From assembly GCA_963682025.1 (NCBI GenBank), contig OY821517.1:108242972-108306971 (forward strand): 64,000 nt of DNA, written 5' to 3'. Positions 24,761 through 36,339 of this stretch are shown here, in pieces (position 1 is the first letter of the stretch; each line of letters opens with the position of its first letter). A program made the position numbers and the translations under genes. Source of the stretch: Cordilura impudica (taxonomy: Eukaryota > Arthropoda > Insecta > Diptera > Scathophagidae). The notes beneath the pieces are model-generated. The model ran no database searches, was not told the DNA's origin, and saw nothing but the letters and a program-made list of their open reading frames with translations.

Positions 24761-25149
24761 TGAGATACCTGAATGCAATGTTTTTCACACAAAAATGCTC
24801 CCTAATAATAACGAAGAAATTCCGAGCTATAAAGTTTCTATATAGGAAAGCGTTCATTCAAAAGTCTCTATATAACGAAGCATATTTAAATTTTAAGCAC
24901 AACGGTAAGGTAACGTTATCAAAACATGTAAGTCTGAATGTGTTTGCAAGCGCATATGTAATGCTTCTTGCTAGATAAGGGCAATAAAGCGTAAATCAAT
25001 TTCTATTGGAGAATGAAATTTTTTTAATTGATGCCGTTTATCGTTTTGACAATTCTCAGCTGGAAATATTGCTGCACAATGAAATATAGCGCCTAGCAAT
25101 CTTCTTACAATTTGAAAAAATCTGGAAATTATTTACAACACCAAAACTT

Positions 25150-25972
25150 TAAAGTGCAAAAGAATGCGTATTACTGAATATGTCGACGTTGAGCGATATA
25201 TATCTAAATGGATTACACAATGTGGAATTCAAAACGTTCCTTTAGGAGGACCGAAGGTAAGAACCAGAGCTGAACAGTTTAGTACAAAGATTTTAAAGCT
25301 TGTAACGGTTGGCTTGATAATATTAAAAAGCGGCATTTTATAAAATTTCGAAAAGTGAGTGGAGAAATTGTTAATGTAAGCTATCAAGTGTGTCCTGATT
25401 GGAAAACATTGTTATCTAGTTTATTGGCAGAATATCATCCGTACAGTATCTTTAATGCAGACGAAACTGGATTATAATTTAAATGCGTACCGCATCTAAA
25501 AAAGGCCTTCAAATCGGAGAAATGCCACGATGGGAAACATAGTAAAAAGAGATTATCAATTTTATTTATTCTCCACATTATTGCCGCCAAACGTAACATC
25601 CATATTTGGAAATAATCAAAAATTACAAACACTTTAAGCATTTTAATCAAACATATAGAAGAGGGGCTGTAAAGCTCTATAAAAGTTTGCAAGGAATAAG
25701 AATGACCAACAATGCGTGGAAAAGTGTTTTGCAACTTGTGGCTTTGTGTAGCTCCCAAATATTTCGATTACAGCAAATGTTTGCCTCTTAGAGAGCGAAT
25801 AATAACTTATTCAAAAAACCATTTTAATTTAACAGAAAAAGTTGAGGATTTAGTGAATTCCGAATACGACATTGATGATATTATTACTAGTATAACGAGA
25901 CCACAATATAATGGTGAGCAGGAGGAGGAAACTAAAGAAATTGGTGAATGTTTTGACTTCTTGAAAAGCTAA
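25150..25972 (+). pseudogene. Tigger/pogo (jerky-like) transposase, decayed
   Basis: Reading through frame changes: RYISKWITQCGIQNVPLGGP, NGWLDNIKKRHFIKFRKVSG (CENP-B-type HTH region), SIFNADETGL (first catalytic Asp, about 25450-25480), KCHDGKHSKKRLSILF, then MTNNAWKSV and a final open stretch with REEE/GEQEEETKEIGECFDF ending near 25970. The order matches CENP-B-fold plus DDE proteins of the pogo/Tigger/JRK group. The N-terminal half of the DNA-binding domain and the second and third catalytic acids are lost or unreadable. Confidence 0.7.
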
Positions 25973-26088
25973 AAAAAATTGTCAGAAAACTGCAAATATT
26001 TCTTATGGCATTGGATTTTACATCGTAAAATATGTTTCATTAAAATCTAATAAAATAAAAAAACAAAATATAAAAATGTTTTACTTTT

Positions 26089-26224
26089 GATGTGTAAACA
26101 TTTATGCGCGCAAGGGGGTAAATTTCTAATTCACAATACAATCACAAAAACAGCGTAACATGTGAGACGTAAGAAAAATCGGTGTGACTTATGATTGTAT
26201 TGGTGAAGAAATTATGATATGTAT
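26089..26224 (+). repeat. Dispersed repeat R, left part of locus A
   Basis: TGATGTGTAAACATTTATGC..GGGGGTAAATTTC..AACAGCGTAACATGTGAG..TTGGTGAAGAAATTATGA matches 33913-34062. Its continuation lies at 31385-31545; the low-complexity tract, INE-like repeat and Helitrons separate the halves. GATGTGTAAACAT here and ATGTTTACACATC at the other end suggest inverted ends. Confidence 0.7.
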
Positions 26225-26599
26225 TAACCTGTTTGAAAATTAAAAATGAAAATGAAATAAAAAAAATGCAAAAAAAAAAAAAAAAATAAAAACAAAAAAT
26301 TAAAAATAAAAATTAAAAATTAAAAAGAAAAATAAAAAATGAAAAATTAAAAATAAAAATTAAAAATGAAAAACGGAAAACGAAATACGAAAAATCAAAA
26401 ATTAGAAATGAAGAATTAAAAATGAAAAATTAAATAAGAAAAATAAAAAATGGAAAATGAAAAATTAAAATTGAAAAATATAAAATTAAAATTAAAAAAT
26501 TAAATATGAAAAATAAAAAATTTAAAACGTAAAACGAAAAATGAATAATGAAAAACGAAAAATTAAAAATGAAAAATTAAAAACGAAAAAAATAAAAAA
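26225..26599. repeat. Degenerate AAAAATTAAAAATGA low-complexity tract, left half
   Basis: About 375 bp of loosely repeated AAAAATxA units with occasional CG (AACGAAAAA). The same composition resumes at 31129-31380, so the INE-like element with its Helitrons sits inside one original tract. Confidence 0.8.
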
Positions 26600-27376
26600 T
26601 AAACAAGTAAGAAAATTATAGTCGGCCTAGCCCGACTATACGATACCCTATACCATGGTTTAGAGACCCTACCCCTTCGGTCCAACTAATTGGATATAGC
26701 AGATAAGCATAAACCAAATTTGAGTGGCATTTTTATTGATTTTTTTCACTGCAGATATGAAAAACTTCATATCGGATACTATATTTATATGGAGATTACG
26801 TAGAAAAATCGACCGATCTGGACCATATTTAGTAATGTCACTTACACTTTGAAAAAATATATACAAACCAAATTTGAGAAAAATCTGTGCAATATTTTTG
26901 TTTTTTGATAGATTTAAGTGAAGATCGGGAATCAGCTCTATATGGGGCCAATGACTAAGAATTTTCCTATAGGGATTATTTTTGTACTACTGATTATTGG
27001 ATGTAAGAAACACATACAAACCCAATTTGACTGAGATCTATATGTAAATTTGGAACTTATGGCAATTTATGTCGATTTCATAAGGGTCATTTGTATGGGG
27101 ACTAGGTCTGACAATTTCAACAGCGTTCTTTCCATGGCCGGTGCAAGCTTATATACTAAATTTCATTTAAATATATTTATATTTGCGACCTGTAGTTTGA
27201 TTACAAATTTTACATGGACACACAGACGCATGGACGGACGGACGGACAGACATTGCTATTTCGACTCAAAAAGTGATTCTGAGTCGATCGGTATATTAAA
27301 GATGGGTCTAGGACAAATATTTTTGGTTGCTACAAACAGCAGCACAAAGTCATTATACCTAAGCCACATAGTGGTA

Positions 27377-30300
27377 TCTATATATATAAAATTGAATGTG
27401 TGTTTGTTTTTTTGTTTGTTTGTTTGTGTGTACCTTATAGGAGACCAAACCTCTGGACCGATCTTCCTGAAATTTTCACAGCATTTAACTGGGACTCTGG
27501 CATGATTAATAGGGTACTTTTTTTTTGACCACGCCCACTTTTACGCCCACTTTTTTAAAATTATGTAATTGCTCCCATATAGTTTTTAACAGATTTACTT
27601 CAAATTGTATACACATTATACTCCAGGCGAGGTAGAAATAAACATTTCTTACGCCACGCCCCCTTTCACGCCCCTTTTCACGCCAAATTTTGTTTGAAAG
27701 TTTTAAACTTTTTTTTCTCTGTACAAATTTGTTCCTTCCAACGGATTTTTTTATTTGGTAGTATATTGCTCTTAATACTGTTAACGTCGCCATATAACTA
27801 TGAACCACGCCCATTTCACCGCCCCCTTTTTTTTACTTATACCACTAACAATGTTTGCTATACAAAATAATTTTTTTGTAATATGTATTTATCTAAAGTT
27901 TTATACACTTTTTATCTACAGGTAAGGTAGCCATACATTTTTTTATTACCAAGTCCCCCTTTTTCGCCCCATTTTATCTTAAATCATAATTAATCTGCTT
28001 TCAATCTATCTACTATATATATATAAATATGAATGTGTGTTTGTTTGTGCTTTATAGGAGGCCAAACCAAAGAACCGATCTTCCTGAAATTTTCAGAGCG
28101 TGTTACTGTGACTCTGGAAGGAATAATATGCTATATAAATTTTTGATTGGACAAAGGGGCGGTGCCACGCCCATATAACCAAAAATTTGAAAAAGTCATA
28201 TCACGGGAATTTTTTTACCTACAGCAGTCATATTTGGTACATATGGTATTAGCATGAATAGAAATACATACAAGAAGAAAAGTGGGCGGGACCACGCCCC
28301 TTTTTAGAAAAATAAAAAATCGTAATATCTTCTAAACTACTGGAAGGATCGTCATGAAATTTTCACAAAAGGATATTTTTGCGAAATAATAAGACCTTAG
28401 ATATATAAAGTTGTTAGTGGGCAAAGGGGCGTGGCGTATATATAAAAACGTTGATGCATTCGATTGTAACGAATGATCTCCGGAACCATAAGAGCTGTCG
28501 AGGTAGGATTTCCAGCATAGGTTCCGTTCGAGCTCTTCTGTGTTTTTTTTTTAGTTTTAACCCTCTAGCTGGCGTTGGGGTCAAGTTAAAAACAAAAATT
28601 TTTACTTTCAGCGCGATTTGACTGCAATTCAGAATGAACGTATGTTTCGTCATAAGAAATTTTTGTATGTATAAATGGACCCGATAGGTGGCGCTGGGTA
28701 AAGTTATTTCGAATATTCTTATTTATGGTGTGATTTTAATGAAACTAAGAATGTACATATATGTATGTTAGAAACATTTTTTTTATTGGACCCGGTAGAT
28801 GGCGCTGTCGTTCGAAAAATAATGAGTTGTCAAATTTATATAAATTTTAATAAATAAACTCACAAACGTTTTTATATATAAATATTCTAACGAAAAAGAA
28901 GGAAAAAGCCGCTACATTATTGCATGGTGGCCGCACAGCTCATTCAGCACTCAAATCACCGTTAAACGTACAAAAAAATGAGAATGCCGTCTGTAATATC
29001 AAAAAACATTCCGGTATGGCAAAAGTTCTGCAAAAATGCAGTATTTTTATTTGGGATGAATGTACCATGGCTCACAAACATTGTGATTTGATTTGATAAA
29101 AGATTTGAAAGGCAATGAAAGATTTTTTGGTGAAGCTCTCATTTTATTATCTGGAGATCTTCGTCACACATTTTATATAGGTACTAGCTGGACCCGGCAA
29201 ACGTTGTTTTGCCCTCAATGAATTTTTATTTTAGTTAGAATCTGTATATACCTATATAAAATGTGTGACGAAGATCTCCAGATAATAAAATGAGAGCTTC
29301 ACCAAAAAATCTTTCATTGCCTTTCAAATCTTTTATCAAATCAAATCACAATGTTTGTGAGCCATGGTACATTCATCCCAAATAAAAATACTGCATTTTT
29401 GCAGAACTTTTGCCATACCGGAATGTTTTTTGATATTACAGACGGCATTCTCATTTTTTTGTACGTTTAACGGTGATTTGAGTGCTGAATGAGCTGTGCG
29501 GCCACCATGCAATAATGTAGCGGCTTTTTCCTTCTTTTTCGTTAGAATATGTATATATAAAAACGTTTGTGAGTTTATTTATTAAAATTTATATAAATTT
29601 GACAACTCATTATTTTTCGAACGACAGCGCCATCTACCGGGTCCAATAAAAAAAATGTTTCTAACATACATATATGTACATTCTTAGTTTCATTAAAATC
29701 ACACCATAAATAAGAATATTCGAAATAACTTTACCCAGCGCCACCTATCGGGTCCATTTATACATACAAAAATTTCTTATGACGAAACATACGTTCATTC
29801 TGAATTGCAGTCAAATCGCGCTGAAAGTAAAAATTTTTGTTTTTAACTTGACCCCAACGCCAGCTAGAGGGTTAAAACTAAAAAAAAACACAGAAGAGCT
29901 CGAACCGAACCTATGCTGGAAATCCTACCTCGACAGCTCTTATGGTTCCGGAGATCATTCGTTACAATCGAATGCATCAACGTTTTTATATATACGCCAC
30001 GCCCCTTTGCCCACTAACAACTTTATATAGCTAAGGTCTTATTATTTCGCAAAAATATCCTTTTGTGAAAATTTCATGACGATCCTTCCAGTAGTTTAGA
30101 AGATATTACGATTTTTTATTTTTCTAAAAAGGGGCGTGGTCCCGCCCACTTTTCTTCTTGTATGTATTTCTATTCATGCTAATACCATATGTACCAAATA
30201 TGACTGCTGTAGGTAAAAAAATTCCCGTGATATGACTTTTTCAAATTTTTGGTTATATGGGCGTGGCACCGCCCCTTTGTCCAATCAAAAATTTATATAG

Positions 30301-31054
30301 CATATTATTCCTTCCAGAGTCACAGTAACACGCTCTGAAAATTTCAGGAAGATCGGTTCTTTGGTTTGGCCTCCTATAAAGCACAAACAAACACACATTC
30401 ATATTTATATATATATAGTAGATAGATTGAAAGCAGATTAATTATGATTTAAGATAAAATGGGGCGAAAAAGGGGGACTTGGTAATAAAAAAATGTATGG
30501 CTACCTTACCTGTAGATAAAAAGTGTATAAAACTTTAGATAAATACATATTACAAAAAAATTATTTTGTATAGCAAACATTGTTAGTGGTATAAGTAAAA
30601 AAAAGGGGGCGGTGAAATGGGCGTGGTTCATAGTTATATGGCGACGTTAACAGTATTAAGAGCAATATACTACCAAATAAAAAAATCCGTTGGAAGGAAC
30701 AAATTTGTACAGAGAAAAAAAAGTTTAAAACTTTCAAACAAAATTTGGCGTGAAAAGGGGCGTGAAAGGGGGCGTGGCGTAAGAAATGTTTATTTCTACC
30801 TCGCCTGGAGTATAATGTGTATACAATTTGAAGTAAATCTGTTAAAAACTATATGGGAGCAATTACATAATTTTAAAAAAGTGGGCGTAAAAGTGGGCGT
30901 GGTCAAAAAAAAAGTACCCTATTAATCATGCCAGAGTCCCAGTTAAATGCTGTGAAAATTTCAGGAAGATCGGTCCAGAGGTTTGGTCTCCTATAAGGTA
31001 CACACAAACAAACAAACAAAAAAACAAACACACATTCAATTTTATATATATAGA
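27377..31054. repeat. 3.7 kb near-perfect palindrome, arms of about 1.8 kb, 65 nt spacer
   Basis: Arms 27377-29183 and 29249-31054. The spacer 29184-29248 is the inverted Helitron 3' terminus and is itself the reverse complement of 31055-31119. Mirror ORFs in the two arms (27506-27814 and 30617-30925) are palindrome images of noncoding DNA, not genes. Confidence 0.9.
29184..31054 (-). mobile_element. Inner Helitron, same family, opposite orientation, 1871 bp
   Basis: On the minus strand it starts TCTATATATATAAAATTG (31054 downward) after A (complement of T31055) and ends CTAG (29187-29184) before T (complement of A29183). It is therefore a complete, rule-obeying insertion into the outer copy exactly 65 bp before that copy's own 3' end. 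The two copies differ by a 10 versus 9 base homopolymer (28553/29880 region) and the few substitutions I could spot. Confidence 0.9.
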
Positions 31055-31128
31055 TATACAGATTCTAACTAAAATAAAAATTCATTGAGGGCAAAACAAC
31101 GTTTGCCGGGTCCAGCTAGTAGGGTATA

Positions 31129-31380
31129 AAAATGAAAAATAAAAAATGAAAAATATAAATTAAAAATAAAAATAAAAAATGAGAAATAAAAATTAAAAAT
31201 GAAAAATAAAAAATGAAAAATAAAAATTTTAAAATGAAAATGAAAAAAGAAAATGAAAAAAGAAAAATAAAAATAAAAAATTTAAAACGAAAACCAAAAA
31301 TGAAAAATTAAAAAAATAAAAAATTAAAAATGATATATGGAAAATAAAAAATAAAAAACGAAAAATTAGAAATTTAACAG
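31129..31380. repeat. AAAAAT low-complexity tract, right half
   Basis: Continuation of the tract 26225-26599 beyond the INE-like/Helitron insertion. Confidence 0.75.
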
Positions 31381-31384
31381 TTGA

Positions 31385-31545
31385 AATAAGAAATTTTTTT
31401 ATATTAGCAGAGCCCCTGTAGTTGATTGCTATAAGTGATACATAGATGACGCTTTCTGTTTGATTTTAAACAAGTGCCATAAAAAAATCTTTTATTACTA
31501 GATGTTTACACATCTCCCTTGTAATCGGACTCACATGATTTTTTA
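31385..31545 (+). repeat. Dispersed repeat R, right part of locus A
   Basis: GCTATAAGTGATACATAGAT..TTCTGTTTGATTTTAAA..ATTACTAGATGTTTACACATC..GTAATCGGACTCACATGA matches 34157-34390 except that this copy lacks the 117 bp MITE present there. Confidence 0.8.
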
Positions 31546-31559
31546 TATTTACCTCTTGA

Positions 31560-32640
31560 ATAGTAAATTTTTATAAGTATTTTCTTGTAAAATAGAATAT
31601 GGATTAAAAAAAACTATAGTTAAAACAAATTTTTTATATTTCTTCAAATTTCGTTATACCAAAGATTCACTGATTAAAAATAGCTATAACGAAGTATTTT
31701 TAGATCCCCTTTAGAACAGTGATATCGAAGTTTCGTTGTATAAGATCACTCTATTTTGTACATGGCTCAACATATTAGCATATTGAGACGTGCCATGTAA
31801 TATATTAAGTAATTGTGTTTTACTTAATGTATTTTTATGAAAGTATATAGTTCTAAATTCCTTATATATTGCACGAATGTCTATAAAATGGAAACTATGT
31901 TCAAGTTCGTGCATGTTATAAATTTAACAAAAGGATTGAGAACGAAAAAATTTTAGCAAATGTTTTGCCTTTTAACTTTTTTCACAAGCATTATTTTCAC
32001 TTTGGCTTAATCAAATTATTTCAGTTATTATGCTTAATGACGACATTCAGCGACAAAGCTCGTAAGGAAAATTCTGGTATAAGTTTTGTAATTGTATTAT
32101 AATGAAGTCAATATTATAATAGATCGTGGAATTGTGAGTTCGAAGCATTATCGGTAAAAAAAATTCCTATCTTTGAATTTCAAAAGATCTATTTTAGCTC
32201 TTCCTAACAAACACATATAGGCGTATTGTTGTTTGTAGAAGAAAGTTGCAGTATGTTACAAAAACTTGACATATTTTCTCCAGTATATAACTATACAGCC
32301 AATATTCCTGCAGTTTCAGAATTGAAATAGACACGGAATTTAGGGTAGTATCTAAGTATTTATTTATTGATTTCCTATACAACAAAAACAGGTTTTATAA
32401 TTATAGTACAAGATTAAATGTATATAAGGGTTAAAAATCGTAACATTTTGCATGTGATATATTAAAAAATAGTTTATATAAAAATAAGTATAAATATTTA
32501 GCACGAAACAAAAATTACATAGAGAGCTAAAAAAGTAGGTTATAAAAACTATAAAGCGAAAAATATAAACAAAAATGCTTTAAAGCGTTTGCGTTGCCAT
32601 TGAGCCATTGTTCATGTGGAATTATATTCCGAAGACGAGC
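31560..32640. other. Tigger right end, then no gene seen
   Basis: 31660-31682 is the putative right terminal repeat of the Tigger element; related TATAACGAAG/TTCGTTGTATAAG motifs recur to 31745. The rest is AT-rich without supported features. Confidence 0.4.
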
Positions 32641-33912
32641 GGCATGGATAAAAAACTGCCATAGTTGGTATTACGATTTGTTTGGCTGTTTGTTCTAGGA
32701 AACTGAATTTACTTTTATATTGCGGTTTTTTTTTGTATATCTTACTTTATGAAGGATTATTAGTATCCTTATAATCAGAAGACTTCCAAAAAATACCCCG
32801 TATAAACTTTTTGTAAAAGAAGCCACATGATCGTATTTGCTTAGCCCATGAACATACCAAATTATATTGTTATATAAAATATTGACTTGTTCCTGGTGGT
32901 AGAGTCGCAATTGCAAAAAATTTCACGTCCATAGGTAAGTCCTAGTAAGAACAATCATCATTTGATAAAAGTATTCTAACTCCTAAAGGTGTAAGTACCC
33001 GAGTTGCCCAAAGCGTTCTAAATTTTACATAAGTTTGAATCGCAAGCGAATTTACATCATAAGACCAGGTTAAGTTTTTGTTGAAGACCAAATTCCAGAT
33101 TTGATATGCGGGTTTATGGTTCCTTAATGCATCACCCGGCATTTCGATTTTTTAGGGTTCAGAAGTATGCCAAACGATATATCGTGCGCAGATCTTGGTT
33201 GAGTTTTTCACTTTTGAGTTAATTGAATTAACTGCCCCAATTAGGTACAACTATATGTGACCTTCTCCGAGAAAAGGGACCTAGTGTGTGAAAATTAAGT
33301 TTTGAGAAAAAACGCATTTAAAGTTTATACACCCTTTTGGGTACCAGAAACCACCTCTCTTCTCGGAGGAGGTCACATATATAATCCGCATACATATGGA
33401 TACTGGAATGGGGCAAGTCATTTGCATAGATGGCGAATAGCAGTGGTCCCAATATTCATCCGATGTTGTATTCTTAATAAATATTGATTGAGTGCGATCT
33501 CTTAGGCATGAAGGAATTAAATGTTTCAGCTTCATATACAATGTTCGGTGATTTTCACTATCGATTTATACTTTTCAAGTCTTATATTTTCTGACACATG
33601 AGCTAGAGCAATCACACAGCTATGATTCGGACGGAAACCTGATTGAAAATCAGTAATTAGACAACTCCTGTATACATATGTACTAGGCTTTGGAAGTGGA
33701 ATAAATTTTTTGTGCTTCCATTTCATGGGAAAGCAGCTTAATGTAATGATAGTTTTAAAAAATGAGTAAAGAATGGCAAAAGGGATGGTAACAAAATTTT
33801 AATGAATTTTGGATGTATGTGATCAAATCCAATCGCATTGGATTTAACTGACAAAAAGCTAGTAAAAACCTCAGGTTGGCTAACACAAGAAAACTCAAAA
33901 CATATTGATGTA

Positions 33913-34390
33913 TAAACATCTATACGCGCAGGGGGTAAATTTCTATTTCACAATACAATCACAAAAACAGCGTAACATGTGAGTTTACATGTTACGCTGT
34001 GAGCCGTAAGACAAATCGGTGTGACTTATAATTGTATTGGTGAAAAAATTATGATATAAAATTATTTTAGCTAATTCAATAGCCTTTACTGTAAAATTTT
34101 AAAAATTTCACAATATAAATGTATAACATATACATAATTCAACAACCCCACAAATTTGCTATAAGTGATACATAGATGACATTTTCTGTTTGATTTTAAA
34201 AAAGTGACATAAAAAATCTTTAATTACTAAGGGCCGTATGCAAAAAAATTAAAGTGTACTTCAAGTAGACTTTATTGTATGTTTTTCGTACAAAATTTGT
34301 TGATAAAGTCTACTTGAAGTACACTTTAATTTTTTTGCATACGGCCCTAAATGTTTACACATCTCCCCTGTAATCGGACTCACATGATTT
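33913..34390 (+). repeat. Dispersed repeat R, locus B (complete, carrying a MITE)
   Basis: Second copy of the repeat split at 26089/31545. The ends TGATGTATAAACATC and ATGTTTACACATC are inverted-repeat-like. The middle (34063-34156) is missing in locus A, where the low-complexity tract sits. It interrupts the jockey-like relic. Confidence 0.7.
34231..34347. mobile_element. PIF/Harbinger-type MITE, 117 bp, perfect 44 bp TIRs
   Basis: GGGCCGTATGCAAAAAAATT opens a 44 bp arm that is exactly inverted at 34304-34347; the spacer is 29 bp. It is flanked by TAA on both sides (34228-34230, 34348-34350); a 3 bp TWA duplication is the PIF/Harbinger signature. The empty version of the site, ATTACTAGATGTTTACAC, is at 31494-31511. 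Confidence 0.9.
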
Positions 34391-35130
34391 TTTTCTTCGG
34401 AAGAGAAGTTGTTGTTGTTGACAGATGTATTGCTGTTGTAGAAAGTGTTATTTGTTCTTATCGCTGGTATATCCATAAAAATCCTATTGCGGTCATTAAC
34501 GTCAATAGGCCAGTTAGTATTTTTTCAACATCACCGATGCCTATTTCTCGAATAGTCTTCCATGTTTGTTTGGAGTCAATAGAAGAACTAAAACTCCTGG
34601 AGAAAAAAGCCAATTTTCAATTTTTTATTTTGGGTATTGACATCTTTTCTAGCCGAATGAAACTCAGCCTTGAGTTGTAAAGTTTTAAAGCGCTTCCACC
34701 TCGAGTAAGGTAAATCTCTACTTTCAATGGATTATCGAATGCTGGAGGTGAACCAAGGTTCGTTTTTCACCATAATTATTTTTGCTTTCAAAGATACAAT
34801 TTCATCATATACTTAGTTGTAGTATATTGTCTTTTAAAAAAGACAATTGTTCATCAACAGAGGACGAAAAGTAAATGTTACTCCAATTAATTTTTGAAAG
34901 ATTCGCATACGGTAAGTTGTAATTCAAGCTTTTGAAATCGCGATAGGAGTAATATTGATCATCCTGATGATGAAAAAAGTCATATTCTACAAAAGTCAAA
35001 TGTTTAGAGAATCATGATGCAGAAATTTGGTCGTATAGATTGACTTTAGCACGTCAGCCACATAAATGTTATCGAGTAGTGCATGTGTTTGTGTAGTGTG
35101 TTGGAATTGTTGTATTTTTTGGAGTAAGTG

Positions 35131-35588
35131 CTGGAGATACTGTAACGACTCTTCACTTTAAGCCCTGTCTGTCAGAGTACTTTGCTACCTATAGTACCGG
35201 CCGTGCTCATGGAAAATGGGGTGATGATCTTGTTCCCTTCTAAACAAAGCAGAATCTGTTACAGAATAATATTAAATTTTAGGTAGCTAAAACCATAATC
35301 TCGATTGCCCAAAAGGAATATAAAACAAAAAAAAAATGAATAAATAACAGTGAAGGTAAAGGACAAATAAATGAAAATTATATGAATGCAAAACTTTAAT
35401 ATAGAAGAGGTATGTGATGTTACGACCCCTTTCTTAATCCGCCCATGACCATTGCTATCTATCAAAAATAATGTATTAGATAGCCCACTATTTATCCTTA
35501 CTTATTTACCTAACTGTTTCCTGAAATATTAAAATAAGAAGTTAAAATTTCATTATGAAATTAAACAAAAACAATATTTATTTATATA
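35131..35588. other. No gene seen
   Basis: AT-rich sequence between the jockey-like relic and the Helitron. No domain or repeat recognised. Confidence 0.4.
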
Positions 35589-35855
35589 CTAGCTGTGTGT
35601 ACCCGGCGTTGCCTGGGTTTCCTTCGTATTACTGGAATAAATTGATACACAAAGTATTTGGAAAATTGTTAGAAATTTATTTTAAAATCTTTAAAAGAAT
35701 TGCAATTATTTAAATAAATTGTATGGAGTTGGTCATCTTCATAGCATACAAACAAACTCAATTATTTTACAAAAGTAGATTATAAGTTTGGATTATAAAA
35801 TATATTGAAAGAAATGAGTTATCATTAGTGTTATTTTAAATTTAGCACTACTTAC

Positions 35856-36245
35856 TTAATGCAAACGTTTAAATTGAAACGATAAATCTGTCGGAATGAG
35901 GGGTATTCGGGGAATAAAAACGTATTCCCCTTTCGCAGAACCTGTCAATATTGTTGCTCCGATAATATTGCGGCTTAAATGTGTTACTCGTAATCTCGTC
36001 CCATTACAAAGTTTTGGTGCATTCAAATTTCGCATAAGTACAATAGGCACCCCAATCTTGAGCTCTAATTTATGTGGTGGAACTCCTGAAAGCTCCGACG
36101 AATTAAGGAATTCTGGCGGGTATGTAGTACAATGCTCTTCATCCAGTACACTATCAATTGATTTATAAATTGTGGACTGACCAGAAACTTTGTGTAGAAT
36201 TTGGTGATTGATGTTGGCCACAATACTGTTTTTTGCAGCTAACAA
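35856..36245 (-). pseudogene. PIF1-type helicase C-terminal fragment of a Helitron
   Basis: Open frame of 129 codons. ILHKVSGQSTIYKSIDSV, YPPEFLNSSELSGVPPHKL, LKIGVPIVLMRNLNAPKLCN and GTRLRVTHL, then KGEYVFIPRIPLIPTDL and FQFKRLH. This is the signature region between the ATPase core and the final motif of Helitron helicases. Walker A/B motifs upstream and the FPVRLAFAMTINKSQG block downstream are missing: the frame stops exactly where that block should follow. The ATG at 36245 is simply the first Met in the fragment. Confidence 0.85.
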
Positions 36246-36339
36246 TGCTCCTTCACAGCCATTAATAAATTTTGTTCATTAGTTCGTATCAGAATCTAAT
36301 ATAGCCTATAATGGCTGTTAATATACTGACTATCTATTC

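Larger units (their letters stand above)
27377..31119 (+). mobile_element. Outer Helitron (non-autonomous, about 1.87 kb plus nested copy)
   Basis: 5' end TCTATATATATAAAATTG after host A27376. 3' end is hairpin GGCAAAACAACGTTTGCC, then GGGTCCAGCTAG, followed by host T31120. TC...CTAG ends, a 3' hairpin about 9 nt before CTAG and insertion between A and T are the diagnostic Helitron features. Own sequence is 27377-29183 plus 31055-31119 (1872 bp); the rest is the inner copy. It encodes no Rep/helicase and depends on an autonomous partner. It contains repeated CCACGCCC-type noncoding blocks. Confidence 0.9.
26600..31128 (-). mobile_element. INE/DINE-like repeat, copy 2, split by nested Helitrons
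   Basis: Reverse orientation: AAACAAGTAAGAAAATTATA, hairpin GTCGGCCTAGCCCGACTATA, tetranucleotide core GGACGGACGGACAGAC near 27234-27250, and the end CACATAGTGGTA at 27376. The remaining TAGGGTATA appears at 31120-31128, directly after the Helitron. The undisturbed junction AGTGGTATAGGGTATAAAAA is present in copy 3 at 39001, confirming one interrupted repeat. Confidence 0.85.
32640..35130 (-). pseudogene. Jockey-like non-LTR retrotransposon, endonuclease end to RT, decayed
   Basis: Minus-strand relics in order. Endonuclease C-terminus and linker: YSYRDFKSLNYNL, INWSNIYFSSSVDEQLSFL (34930-34810), SRSFSSSIDSKQTWKTIREI (about 34600-34540). After the inserted repeat R (33913-34390): EVFTSFLSVKSNAIGFDHIH and PKFIKILLPSLLPFFTH, KKFIPLPKP, then a deletion directly to LITDFQSGFRPNHSCVIALA (about 33650-33590). 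Next NLVFNKNLTWSYDVNSLA and FRTLWATRVL (33100-33000), and a weak C-terminal domain to about 32640. The YADD block is not readable. Probably the same family as the fragment at 9.1-9.7 kb. Confidence 0.7.

Noticed and set aside
27506..27814. 102-codon ORF repeated identically at 30617-30925
   Set aside because: Identity comes from the Helitron palindrome; it consists of noncoding CCACGCCC-type repeat DNA with no domain.
28414..28653. Mirror ORFs 28414-28653 (minus) and 29779-30030 (plus)
   Set aside because: Same palindrome; the reading frames diverge at a 10/9 homopolymer difference, as expected for noncoding DNA.
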